Shown here: in pieces, positions 24,540 to 35,954 of the stretch
How the letters are laid out: the number at the start of each line of letters is the position of its first letter
How positions within the stretch are numbered: the stretch's first letter is position 1
Source of the DNA: Atherix ibis
Taxonomy: Eukaryota > Arthropoda > Insecta > Diptera > Athericidae
DNA length: 64,000 nt
NCBI GenBank assembly: GCA_958298945.1
Contig: OY282607.1
Span: 89,659,270-89,723,269, forward strand
Reading direction: 5' to 3'
Notes under the pieces: generated by a model
The model's input: only the letters and a program-made list of their open reading frames with translations
What the model was told of the DNA's origin: nothing
Database searches by the model: none
Made by a program: the position numbers and the translations under genes

Positions 24540-25075
24540 GTTTTGTGATCTTGTTCAGTTCCTCCGATGCTGGCTTTATCTTCTCAATCGTAGCGTAACG
24601 TCGTCCTTTCATGGGGATTTGCTTTTTCGGGAACAAGAAAAAGTCACTGGGGGCCAGATCTGGGGAATAAGGTGGCTACGACATTATTAGTATATTATTT
24701 TTAGCCAAAAATTCGCGCACAAGCAACGAAGCGTGAGCAGGGGCGTCCGGCAAGCTTTTCGTCGTTCATATCTTCTCGGCCCTCTGAGAACATTTTGTAC
24801 CACCGATAAACGTTGCTTCGGTCCAAGGTAGTTTCACCATATGCCACAGTCAATATTTGGAATGCGTCCGCGCAATTAATTTTGTTTTTCACACAAAATT
24901 AAATACAGGTTCTTTGATCTATTTTTTGGAATGGATAAAAATCGAAGAGAAGTCTTTTGAACTTATCGACATAAGTGGAAGACATGAGTACCAATTTAAC
25001 GCCCCAAAAATCAAAAATCGAATATACGTAACCTGCGAAAATTCAAAATTTGCAATACATTTTTAACAGACTTCG
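24540..25075 (-). mobile_element. Mini-mariner: HTH joined to C-terminus by deletion
   Basis: The right end is a mariner terminus (inverse of ...TTTTTAACAGACTTCGTA) with TA at 25076-25077. It is the same family as 16022-16958, 27327-27915 and 40755-41649. Minus strand: leader, a start-codon position now ATA, then CVKNKINCADAFQILTVAYG, NVYRWYKMFSEGREDMNDEK and LAGRP. A deletion jumps directly to DAPAHASLLVREFLAKNN, past the whole first half of the catalytic core. It continues PPYSPDLAPSDFFLFPK and MKGRRYATIEKIKPASEEL, and homology stops near 24540 without a 3' terminus. A stop precedes the HTH. This is the only copy here that keeps the N-terminal HTH of the family. Confidence 0.8.
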
Positions 25076-25077
25076 TA

Positions 25078-27320
25078 CACTCAAGAATATCCCACCAGCA
25101 AAGGCAGCAGATCTAGGAGGCCACCAGTACAATGACATCAAGGAAAAAGACGATGTCAAGGAAAAAGACGATGTGTTCAAAGAGGAAAGACGATGTAAAA
25201 ATGTTCTACGTTTTATCGGATATTTTCCAGAAAAGAAAAAAAATTCTTGTACCAATATGCATACTCGTAATATAGTTTTTGTTTTTCAAAAATTATCAAG
25301 CAAAACTGTAACGTATATTTTTAAAAACATCAAATAAAAAAAATAAAGAAACAACAATAAATTAGGGAATTCAAAAAACTGCATATTTATAAGTGGAAAT
25401 TTGAATATTTCTATTGCACACATGAATTTGGCGCCGTGATTAAAATGCCACATCAACTAAACTGCAACCATCGTCACTCTTGGTTTTCTTTAATGTTGAT
25501 TTTTTTTTCTCCGAATAATATCAAAACTTAAAATTTTTAATTTGCCTTGAAAAAAACCTCCTTCCCTCTCCCCCCTCTACCACAAATTCTTCCATAAAGC
25601 ATACCTGCCACTCCCTCGTTTTCTGAGTGGTTAATCTACTCCTCTAAGATTTCACATCCAAAACCAAGTTTCACACCATAGCGCCATCTTTTAGAATATA
25701 TTTATAAAAAAAACTATTATCTTATGGATTTAGTTTCAATACCCAATTGGCATATCGTCTGCGCATTTTAAAAACTATTCAAAATATATAATGGCAAAAT
25801 TTAATATAAAAAAAAATATTATTCTCAGATATGCACTGAAACGAGTGACTAAGGACCTCATAGTTCAGCGGCTTCCATACTCATTTGACTTTCATCTTAA
25901 GTAAACAAATTTTACTATTTCTAATATAAATTTCGAGAAAATTTCTAGCCTCAAGTTTTCGAATAATTTTTTCTTTAAATAATTTTCCAGAAATTTTTAA
26001 TACTTTTTTTAGAAAAAATTTCCTAGACAAAATTATAAAAGAAAATAGATTTTCTTGGCATTTCTCTCTCCATTTAACTAAATATTATTACAATTTTAAT
26101 GTAAATTTTTTTCTTCCTTTTGATTTTCTACATCAAATAATAGAAAAAAATAGTATATCTTAATTTAATTGTAAATTTCCGATGAAAAACGTGACTGACG
26201 ACTGCCTACTACCAACCTTTAAAATGATAAAAGTTAATCATTTTTATTATTCAATCAGCATTCGAACATTTTCAACAAATTTTCGTTAAGGAAAACTTTT
26301 AGCTTCTATTTTATTTTTTAAAAAAAACTCGTAGTCTTATTCCAAGATTATTTTTTTAAAAAATTTACATAATACAAACGAATTACATTCGATTTTGGGA
26401 ATATTTTTTTTGGTTGCCCTCTTGAATTAAATATGAACAAATAGAAATAAAATCGAATTAATACAAAAGCTTTATAACTCCATTAAATAAATTTTTTCGT
26501 CCTTGTTTAACAATTGTGAATAAATCAAAATAAGACTTCACCAAAGAAGGATTAACGAAATGCCACTAGAAATCTTCAATCTTTCGAGAGAAAAAAAGGT
26601 GTTTAAAAGAAAATAATTTATCAAATATTCACAAGCGAATATTTCTTGAAAGTAATTTCAACTTTCTTACCGATAGATTTATGAAATATTATGTAAATAA
26701 ACATAAAGAAAAAGAACTTTATTTTTATTGCCAAAAAAAAAAAAAAAAAAATAAAGAAATTTATCCTAAAATCCAAGAGATTATCATATTTGGTGAGTCA
26801 GAGAGAAAAGTTTATAGGAAATTTTCATTTGGATTTTCTTGCAATTTTTCCTTTTCTTTCGGATTTAATTCTCCAAAGAAAATCCTTTGAATATTTGTTT
26901 ATATGAATTTCAATTCATTTTTAAACAATTCGGCAAAATTCCAATAACTAACTGAATAAATAAAATATTACGGATTCCTGATTAATATTTCAAAACAGGA
27001 TCTGCTTCCTGAGAGACTTTACTCTTTTACTACGCTTTGAAAACTTGGAATTATTTTTGAGACTTTGTTTATTTTCGAAAATTATAAATTAATTTTTTTT
27101 TATTATTATTAAGAAATAAATAAAATTTGCATTGTTTATATTTGACAGTTTCTTATCATTCTTAACAGGATCTTAGGATTATATATTTGGAGATTTAAAG
27201 GATTTATAATGAAAACTGGATAAATTTTTAAATATTTCTAAAAGATTATTTTTAATAATAACGGGTTAGCTATTTTGTAATTTAAAAAAAGGATAGTCTT
27301 ACCATTTGACAGCTGTCAAA
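25078..27320. other. AT-rich spacer
   Basis: Just right of the mini-mariner, 25136-25175 holds two tandem copies of an 18-bp unit (gatgtcaaggaaaaagac type) inside a 95-codon plus-strand frame, giving KEKDDVKEKDDV. No family was recognised. The rest is A/T-rich without features. Confidence 0.45.
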
Positions 27321-27326
27321 CATATA

Positions 27327-27915
27327 CGAGGTCTACTGAATTTTCGCGGGTTACGTATTTTCGATTTTTATGGCGTTATGTTGATACTCATGTCTCTCAC
27401 TTATGCCGATAAGTTCGGCCATTTTGAATGTTCAGTTAATTTTTGACAGCTGCTTTGCTTGAACGGTTTTTTGGCTCGTCTTCGATTTTTGCTCAATTTT
27501 GACCAAAAACAGTTCCAGAGGGTCATAACTGGTGACGAATCATGGGTTTGTGGTTTTGACATAGAAACCAAAGCTCAATCATTCCAATGGAAGCTGCCGC
27601 ACGAGCCAAGACCGAAAAAAGTGCCAAGTTCGCTTGAATGTAAAGGTTTTGCTTAAAGTTTTCTTCGATTGCAGAGGCGTAGTGCACCATGAGTTCTTGC
27701 CACAGGGTAGAACTGTTAATAAGATATATTATCTGCAAGTAATGTGGAAGTTGCGCGAAGCAATCCACCAGAAACGCCCGGATTTGTGGAAGAACAAAAA
27801 TTGGCCTTTGTCATTTTTGGCCAAAAACAACACACTAGTAATGCCGCAGCCACCGTATTCCCCAGATCTGTCCCCCTGTGACTTTTTTTTGTTCCCGAAA
27901 CTGAAACAGCTTTCA
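27327..27915 (+). mobile_element. Defective mariner, 3' truncated
   Basis: Starts at a TA (27325-27326) with CGAGGTCTACTGAATTTTCG, a terminus shortened inside the repeat. After the leader the HTH half is missing. The frame picks up at FQRVITGDESWVCGFDIETK, then SFQWKLPHEPRPKK. A frame break near 27640 follows, then VFFDCRGVVHHEFLPQGRTV, YYLQVMWKLREAIHQKRPDL and NKNWPLSFLAKNNTLVMPQP. Next come PYSPDLSPCDFFLFPKLKQ, and homology ends at ~27912. Between W-x-L and LAKNN, 14 codons are absent, including the HHDNAPAH block with the second catalytic Asp. The copy at 40755-41649 has exactly the same gap. Confidence 0.88.
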
Positions 27916-27919
27916 AATA

Positions 27920-29599
27920 TAAATGTACTTATACTGAAGTTATGACGGTTGGGTCCTAGAACAATATGCTTTAAAAGCTGAATTTCCTTGGAATGGATCG
28001 CGTAATAAAATTGCCGTATTTTTGGCTCTGAAAATCCACAGAAAACTGTGCAGAAGCCATTGTATTTCTGATAAAAGTAATTGTAAGGTGTGCGTTTTAA
28101 TCTGAAGGATTCTTTTGCCATTATTTCTTTGAAAATGAAATAGGCGAGACAGTTTCCGTTAATTTTAAGCGCTTTGTTTTTCTTATTATAAGTAGTTTTT
28201 AGTGAATTTTTTTTTGAAGGACTATACAAAAAATTATATTTATACAGACAATTTTAAAAATTTTAGAATATTCAACAGCAAATATCCCTTAAGTCTAAAA
28301 CATTAGTCTAAAGAAATTTTGAATTATTAAAAACAAATAGGCCATTAAAAACAAATTGTTAATAAAAAATATAAATTTTTATTTCTCAGTAATTTGATAC
28401 TATTTTAATTCTAACTAATCATTATTAATCAGCGTTGGTAAAAAAATCGTTGTAAATTATGTATAAGAGAAGTTGTTTAAAACGTGATAACGATGAGTAT
28501 TTTAACAAGCGATTTAAACCTCAAAGCTGGCTGAATTTCTAGATCATTATCGCCACCCAATTGGACACACGAAACAAGACTTATCCCCATAAAAAGAAAA
28601 TGTTTATTGTTTGGATTGGATAAGAAACAATTTCGGTCACATCGTTATGGCATTTTGATTCAATCAATCGATTTGTTATCGGCTTTCATCCATTCTTATT
28701 TATTCAGCTATTAATATTATTATTTTTTTCAAAATTCAGAATTCAACCAGTCACTGTTTAGCAGCAGGACTTTGTTCTCAAGTTTGATGAGAGGAAAATT
28801 TCGTATTATTTACAGCCGATTTTATTACAATTGCAAAAATTTTCACTTTCAAATGTTGTTATTTATTTAGTTATTTTTTTCACAGTATTTTTTCATAATT
28901 CTTTAAGGAGAATTTCTTAAATGGCAAAAAATACAATTTATAAGAAAAAACAAGATAAAAGGACGTGACGTTAATGATGACAACAAGGTGGAAGTGAATT
29001 GCAATTTAATGAAATTTTTTGTATATTTTTTTTTATTTTAACGAAAGTGGTTTTAATTTGTTAGTTGAATCTTAAAGTCAAAAACTTTATTTGAAATTTT
29101 AAATAATAGAATGTTTTTTTAAAATTTTAAAAATATTTTTTTCTTTTTTTTTTAAAGAGTATTTTGAATTATAAATTATATTTTAACTGTTTTTAACTTT
29201 TTTAACAATTACCACAAATTAAAGATTTTTCATTTTAAGGTTTAGAAAATATATTTTTGTTACTTAATAATTACCTAATAAAAATATAATTTTAAGTAAC
29301 ATTTATTTAGATTTAATATTGCCATTTCATATAAATAAATATTTTATTAGCAAATCATGCGTTAAAATTGTAAAAACTTTCTGCAAAAGTGGTATTGTGC
29401 AGCAAGCTCGTTTTGTGTTTTAAGACTTAGGTTACCATTTTTTCTGCAATAAAATCCGGGATATTTTTGTAAAAAACTAAAATGCCAAGTGAAATAAATA
29501 AAAATACAATAAAAATTTATTTAAATTAAGAATATTTTGTAATGGTATGAATATTTTTAAGAAGTTCGTCGTAATTTTATATTTGTAGCTTGAAGTTTT
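27920..29599. other. AT-rich spacer
   Basis: No coding or repeat feature was recognised. A minus-strand open stretch near 27960-28229 overlaps the end of the mariner relic and has no family resemblance. Confidence 0.55.
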
Positions 29600-29614
29600 T
29601 GGAAGTTATATACT

Positions 29615-30851
29615 TTTTTTTTTTCTGTTTAGATTAATGAGGTACAGGGGGAAACCTTTAAAAGGTACTCGCCTGGAAGTTTTTCCTGCCAGGTGAGTTA
29701 TGCGGGATTTTTACCTCGCTAAAACCTAACCTGCACCTCTGATCTTGCTCCCGGAACGGTGGTTCCCCGGCGGCACTCTTTGTAAATACTACTTCGCCGG
29801 GGCGTTCTTGTTTGATGCTACTGCTGTCCCGATGTTATGACGCCTCGCGGCCTATTCTTCGTACGTTGTGTGGAGATCCTCGATAATGGATTCCGCGTAC
29901 TCTGCAATTCTGTTCCAAGCCGATTGGCTCTTCAGCATGCACTCCACTATATTTTCTGGACTGATGGAACGCTCCAGATTTCTCTCCAGCTCCACCCGCG
30001 TCTCCTCATAGAGGGGGCATTGGAAGAACACGTGTTATGCGTCTTCGATCACATCGCGGCAATGATGACAGTTTGGGGAGTCAGTTCTCTTGAATCTGTG
30101 CAAGTATGCCCGAAAGCATCCATGCGCAGTCAAGAGTTGGGTGATGTAATACCCGACTTCCCCGTGCAGGCGAGTGACCCATTTGGTAACATGTGGGATC
30201 AGCCGATGAGTCCACCGACCCTTCGTCGAGTTGTCCCATCTCTCTTGCCAGAGGCGAAGACTCTCGGGTCTCTCCTCTTCACAGAGGACCTTTCGCCGCT
30301 CTTCCTTCTTCCTACGATGATGGCGCTCCCGCTCTCCTGCCAGAATGTTGATGGGTGGGCATGATGCCATGATGTTGACTGCATCGTGCAATACCGTTCG
30401 GTATGCTGACGCCACTCTGATCGCTGAGAGTCGCTGGACTGATGTCATTGTCTTGCGGTATGTTGTAAGCTCTAGCGACTTCGCCCACACTGGTGCTCCG
30501 GATAGCAGGACGGACGTAACCACAGTTGCCAGTAGTCGCCTTCGGATTTGCCTGGGGCCTCCGATATTGGGCAATATCCGCGAAAGTGCGCCCTGTACTG
30601 CTGATGCCTTCCTGCTGACGCGGGAGATGTACTCGTTGTAATTGAGTCTGGCATCCAAGACCACTCCTAGATACCCGATGTAGGATAGCGACCGGATGTC
30701 GTGATCGCCTACTCTTATGGTGATGGTCTCCATTTTCTTCCGGCTACTCACAAGGAGTGCCTCGGTCTTATGTTCCGCAAAGACAGGTCTGCCGATGTCA
30801 TCCACTGTCTTATGCTCCGGATGGTGGTGGAGAATGCGGCTTCCAGTTCCT
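29615..30851 (-). mobile_element. 5'-truncated R1-clade LINE with target-site duplication
   Basis: The 15-bp sequence TGGAAGTTATATACT flanks the insert at 29600-29614 and 30852-30866. The minus-strand 3' end is A-rich (T run 29614-29624). This is the signature of target-primed reverse transcription. The minus strand encodes the ORF2 C-terminal third: ENKTEALL-like start at 30800, METITIRVGDHDIRSLSYIG, YLGVVLDARLNYNEYISRVS, LPNIGGPRQIRRRLLATVVT, SVQRLSAIRVASAYRTV, and the terminal zinc knuckle SPNCHHCRDVIEDA. A stop follows immediately, before the expected HVFFQCP. It is mostly open over ~270 codons. The RT catalytic core is absent because of 5' truncation. The paralogue at 35955-37850 supplies that part. 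Confidence 0.93.
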
Positions 30852-31073
30852 TGGAAGTTATATACTGGAAATTGCAATTTGTTATAACCTTTTGCTACGA
30901 TATCAATATTCACTTGCGTCTTATCTGCTCTCCAAAGTGCAAATTTAACAACTGTTGTAAGATGAATTGAACACAATAAACATAATTTTTCCATTGGTGA
31001 CGATTTTCAACGTTTACGTATCTTTTCAAATATGAAAATTCATCAAATAATTTCATTTTCTGGTACTAAATAA

Positions 31074-31981
31074 TGGGTTGTCCGGAAAGTAATTTCGTTT
31101 ACTGATGAAGACACAATAAAGGCATTAATTGATGTAAACTGGCGAATAACAACTCGTGAGATCGCTGAAAGATTTAATTTATCGAATTCGACTGTTTATG
31201 ATCATTTGAAATGGGTAGATTTTATCTCAAAGCTCGACATATGGGTTCCTCATCTTCTTCCGGAAAAAAATTTGTGCTGTCGCATTGACGTTTGTGATTT
31301 GCTTCTCAAACGCCAAGAAAATGATTCATTTTTGAAGCATATCATTACTGTGGACCAGAAATGGTTTGTTTACAACAATGTTAAGCTCAAAAGATCCTGG
31401 AGTAGAAAAGGTGAACCGGCTCAAAGCACTTCATAAGCGTATATTCATCAAAAAAATGTTATACTATCTGTTTGGTGGGATTTCAAATGAAACGTTTATT
31501 TTGAGCTTCTAACAATTCTGAGGTGTACTTTCATCAGTTCGATAAATTTAATGATTCACTTAAAAAAAAAAGGCCAGCATTGGTCAATAGGAAAGGTATA
31601 GTGTACCAACATGATAATGCGAAACCACATACAAGTTTGACCACTCCGCAAAAGCTTTTAGAGCTTGAATAGGATAAACTACCATAGCCACCATACTCTC
31701 CAGACCTATCACCTTCCAATTATGATTTAGTCCAGTCTCTAAAAATTTTTTTTTAGACGGTAAATCGTTTAATTCAAATAAGGAGATCAAAATAAACTTG
31801 GATCAGTTTTTTCCCAGCAAACAACAAAAATTTTATAAGTGTGGAATCATGCTACTGCCAAAAAGATGGTAAAGGGAATTGGATCAGATTGGAGAATATT
31901 TAATTGAATAAAATATTAATTCACTATAAGAAAATCGCCGTTTCATTTTTATTTTTTAAAAAAACTTTCCGAACAATCCAA
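31074..31981 (+). mobile_element. mellifera-type mariner, decayed
   Basis: The ends are GGGTTGTCCGGAAAGT (left) and the inverse of GGATTGTTCGGAAAGT (right), an ITR type typical of mellifera-subfamily mariners. The interior reads EDTIKALIDVNWRITTREIA, STVYDHLKWVDFISKLD, WVPHLLPEKNL, IITVDQKWFVYNNVKLK, SWSRKGEPAQSTS then TAA (31434), ILSVWWD, KKRPALVNRKGIVYQHDNAK, then stops, PPYSPDLSPSNYD, FYKCGIM and LIGEYLIE-like end. The first Asp (VDQKW) and second (HDNA) remain. The third is Asn (PSN) at the D34D position. The first HTH is largely missing. This copy is dead. Confidence 0.88.
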
Positions 31982-31984
31982 TAT

Positions 31985-34480
31985 ATTTGCTAAATAAAAA
32001 TGATCCGTACGTGAAAATACCAAAGAAACTAAATTTATTTTGATAACTTATTAATTACGGAACATTTTTCGGGACATTTATCTATGCGGGATGCAGAGCT
32101 GGAATTCGGTACTGTCCTGGAAAATCCGAGACAAATGGTAATCATAATGATATTTTCTGAGCATCCCAGTAATTAATGAATTTATTTTGTCAAATATTTT
32201 TACACATTGTTGAAGGTGGCATATCTTTATTTTTTGACTATTAAATATCAACTCACAGAATGACAGATAACCCAATTTAAAAAAAAAACACAAATTGTGG
32301 TAGATAAAATTTTATCTTTTGCAGAGAATGAAAAACTTTTATTAAATAATTACTATTATAAAACGACTACTAATTTAACTCAAGTAAAATGACAATTAAT
32401 CGACAATGTCAATAATATTGTTAATTGTGACAATTCTTGAGTCGAGGTCGAAAATATTTTCAAAGAATTAAAGTTTTCGATTTCGTTTTTATTTAAGAAG
32501 AAAGTTAGATTGAATGTTGCAGATGGAAAATGAGAAAGTACAAATGAATTTTCCAATTCAGTAAGCCGTTCATTCAATTCAAAACTCTTTCTGTACTATC
32601 AAAAACGGAAAATAAATTCATGACAGAGTAATCAAACAAAGTTCATTGGGTCGGAATATAATTAAATTTGGGTAAGACAATTTTATTCAGCCACTCCCAA
32701 TTAGCCTGGTAGCGAACGTAAATAAAACTTCAAATGATGTTTCCTTCAAAGACAAATAATGCAGAGACCAAGATATGCTCGAGGAATTATTCATTAAAAG
32801 TTTGGTGGATCACATATTCATGACGAAAGGCGGCGACCGTCTTACAATATTGTCTTTGGTATAAGACAACCCTCTCCTACACCCCCCCCTCCCCACCATA
32901 CAACAATAAAAATCCACAACTTTTTCCCCTTTACTGTTATTAGTCTTTCTCTGTCGCATGCTAATTGCTTTATCCACATCCTTTTCCCTTTTCGATCATA
33001 AATTTCCTAAAAGGCTTAAAAAATATTTGTGAATACTCTGAACAGAAGGGATGGTTACAGTAAATAATAAACAACGTTTAAAAGCTCCAAGTTGACAGGC
33101 TAAATAAAATAAACACTCTACGATCTATAAAAAAAAAATTTCCAAAAAAATTGAGCTTTTCCCTTAAAAGCCTAATAAAACGGAATAAGATATGACAAAA
33201 ATCGAATTTTCCTAAAGGAATAGTTTCACACTCCTTTCGATCGATTTCAAATCAATTAATTTAACTTATTTACGCCATAAGTCAAGCTTTATATGAATTT
33301 ATCTACAATACTTATAGCAGCGACAGAAATTAGACCAATTAGAGTCAGTATTTGAAATAATTACGAAATAATGTTCGTTTTGTGTCAGCTTTTCTAACCA
33401 CATTTTCCACTCAACAACTAACTTTATACGAATTGAAAATCGGTTCATACTTTTTATCATAAATACTCCAATAGACAACAGGACTTTGCACATAAATTAA
33501 ATTTTGTAACATTTTCCCGAATGCAAATCTACTCGTATACTCTAACCCACTCATGGCTAGGTCTAGAGGCAAGTTTGCATTTATTTTACGATCTCAAATA
33601 TAATATATATAAAACCGGGTGGAATTGACTCATTTTGCCTATGAGTTATTATATTTTAGCCATCATAACCTAAAGATGAATTGAAATGTTCACGTTAATT
33701 TATGAATCCATAAATACGTGGTTGGACTTTTGCCAGAAAATATGAACAAATGGACTTTAGGCAGTTAATGTTTACTTTAGAGATAGTTAAATTATAATAA
33801 AACAAGAAGTGGATAGGAAATTTTAGTCACATTTGATTTGAAATAAAACCAATAAACTAAAATGTGTTATTTTCTTACAACAACTTATGAGAAATGTCCT
33901 GTTTATTTTTTATTTTTTTGATGCAATTTCAATTTAATTTTATTTTTGCTATTAAATTCAATGAGATAATTTATTTTTATGCGTTCTGACTTAGTCCACG
34001 TCTAGAATGCAGTGATATTCTTAGAAATTTCCAGAAAAGTAATGAGTCGTTTTTTTGCAACTACAGACTACCTTTACCTGTATAAATAAGGATAATTAGA
34101 TTGAAAATCTGGGATTACTGACTGGACACAAATTTAATTTTTTTGTAGGGTAAAAACTAATTTATAAAGAAAAAAAAATTATGAAATTGGTAAATAGAAA
34201 CTGATAAATAAAGGCAAGGGTAAATAAGGACGCATTTTGACATACAACTTAAGGCTATATATTGTAGAATTTTCGGTATTATATATAAAGATCACCGAGA
34301 GCTAAAAGTAGTAAGATAAGTATTACTGAGAGCTTTTCGGTAGTACTGCGAACTTTCCCCCAACATATCTGGTATATAACCCCTTTTAATCCTCGTCTGG
34401 TATATATACATGACCATGCAGCTCGCGATAGGTTAACTTGTGTTTTATTAGTGCGTCATAGAAAATGGAACAGTAGTATT
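31985..34480. other. AT-rich spacer with a possible piggyBac end
   Basis: At 33615-33650 a short block (accgggtggaattgactc, then attttgcc) resembles the subterminal sequence of the piggyBac element starting at 40659. It may be an orphan end. A C-rich stretch lies near 32880-32897. No coding is supported. Confidence 0.45.
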
Positions 34481-34800
34481 ATAGTATGTTATTCAATGTG
34501 ACTTATCTGTCATTAAACATAAAACTACGAGTCGCCTACGGCCAGAGGAATTGAGTTACGCTCAATCAACGCACCACCATTACTGGCAGGTTACAGTCAG
34601 TAACCAGTTACGAGCTGATTACTCGAACTGTTTATGACGAGGACTATCTAAATCTCTACTGCTATAAGAAGTGACATTGCCCGAGATAATTGCAAATTGC
34701 CAGTTATCTCGCAACTGCGATCCGAAGACCATACTTGCGATATAAGTATCAACCACAGTCACTACGTTGCTGCCTAAGCGCGTCACGAATGTCGGGCACA
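34481..34800 (+). repeat. LTR-like repeat, copy 1
   Basis: The first ~140 bp match, inverted, the block at 37866-38012. Shared words include acgagtcgcct and tacgctcaatcaacgcacca. The unit starts near TGTTATTCAATG (34487), has a TATA-like gatataagta at about 34738, and reaches a CACA at 34797-34800. This would fit an LTR of ~310 bp with its own promoter. No gag/pol follows, so LTR identity is an inference. Confidence 0.45.
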
Positions 34801-34949
34801 GTATCTTCCAACATCATAGGGCTGTAGTACCAATTTTTGTTTTAAGAGTACTTCGGTTTGAACTCCGCCCATTGAGCTACAGTAAGGAATCTTGTAAATC
34901 CCTAGGCATCGCTAAGTCAGCTCAGGTACGCGGGTTCGCCAAGACCCGA

Positions 34950-35330
34950 AAGTACAACCAGAATCTTTCACCCGGTCATATCCACCTTGCATGCCATTTA
35001 CACTCTCAATCAAGCACCATTCTCACTCTCCTTTTAAAAAGTGTCATATCAAATCTGTTAAGGCATTCATACCTCTCTTTCACACCCAACACGCCACTCA
35101 CATCCACATACACATTGGTCACGCAAATCCTCATACAGGCCGCACTCAATGAGAAGGTGCTTGGTACTCTCCTCTGCAGCCTCACGAGGGCATCTAGCCT
35201 CCGCAGCCAGACTACGCCCGTACAGCAACCTATTCATACTGGCATGTCCCATAAGTAAATACCCAAGATACAGACCAAATTCAAATCCAGACGCAGACAC
35301 AAAGTACACATCCGAAATGAACATGTGCGT
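34950..35330 (-). pseudogene. LINE C-terminal scrap
   Basis: The minus strand reads GLYLGYLLMGHASMNRLLYG, RSLAAEARCP, then EESTKHLLIECGLYEDLRD. This is the (L)TGH...CxxC...H(x)L(x)ECPLY pattern of the C-terminal zinc motif of RNase H-bearing or R1-type LINEs. The second cysteine of the motif is not seen. The upstream reverse transcriptase is absent. Confidence 0.65.
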
Positions 35331-35539
35331 TCATCTCTCATTCATACTCTCATCCCATCAACGTTGCCAAATTTCATACATTCTATTCAGAACCAGTATA
35401 CGCCAGGAAAAGGGAACAGTGAAATTTTTTAACAATAATGTACAAAGTTTTTCAATAAAAATGATATGTTTAAAAAAAATAAAAAAAAAGATACGTAGCC
35501 GAGTAAAATTTATTATTTTATATTAAAGTATAATCGATG

Positions 35540-35947
35540 GAATTATGTTCTAAAAATAATATCATTCAAATGACCATCTTTGCTGTGTTTACAGAATCAA
35601 ATACGATGTTTCCAATTTTTCAACGCGTTTTTGCGCAGAAAAATCCGGCCTTATTTCACGTATTTGTCATTCAATATTCAATTTTAATGCATTAATGATT
35701 GCTAGTTTATTAACATCCCTACAAGAACAAGTCCAAAGGAGTTAAATTACAACTTCTTGAAGATCAATGAACATTGATAAATCGATTGTGGCATAGGCTG
35801 TGTGGCACATAGTGCCATTTTGTTAAAATTACATATTTGTTAGATTAATATCTTCCCATTCAGAATACAAAAAGTTCGTTATCATCGATCTGTATCGCTC
35901 ATTATTGATAGTAACGACAACTCCAGAGATATTTTTCATAAATTGGA
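35540..35947 (-). pseudogene. DD41D transposase, 3' half relic
   Basis: Minus-strand frames give VVVTINNERYRSMITNFLYS, then NM-F-QNGTMCHTAYATIDLS with stops (family: WFQQDGATCHTA), then INALKLNIE. The second catalytic Asp is replaced by Asn (QNG). Homology stops abruptly at ~35947, where a LINE fragment begins. One of the two truncated the other, or a deletion joined them. Confidence 0.75.
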
Positions 35948-35954
35948 TGAAGTG

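Noticed and set aside
30035..30641. Long plus-strand frames with good codon spread
   Set aside because: They are antisense to the R1-clade LINE coding on the minus strand.
34837..34960. GGTTTGAACTCC and GGTTCGCCAAGACC considered as SINE/tRNA promoter boxes
   Set aside because: No paired A box at a sensible distance and no tRNA fold could be drawn.
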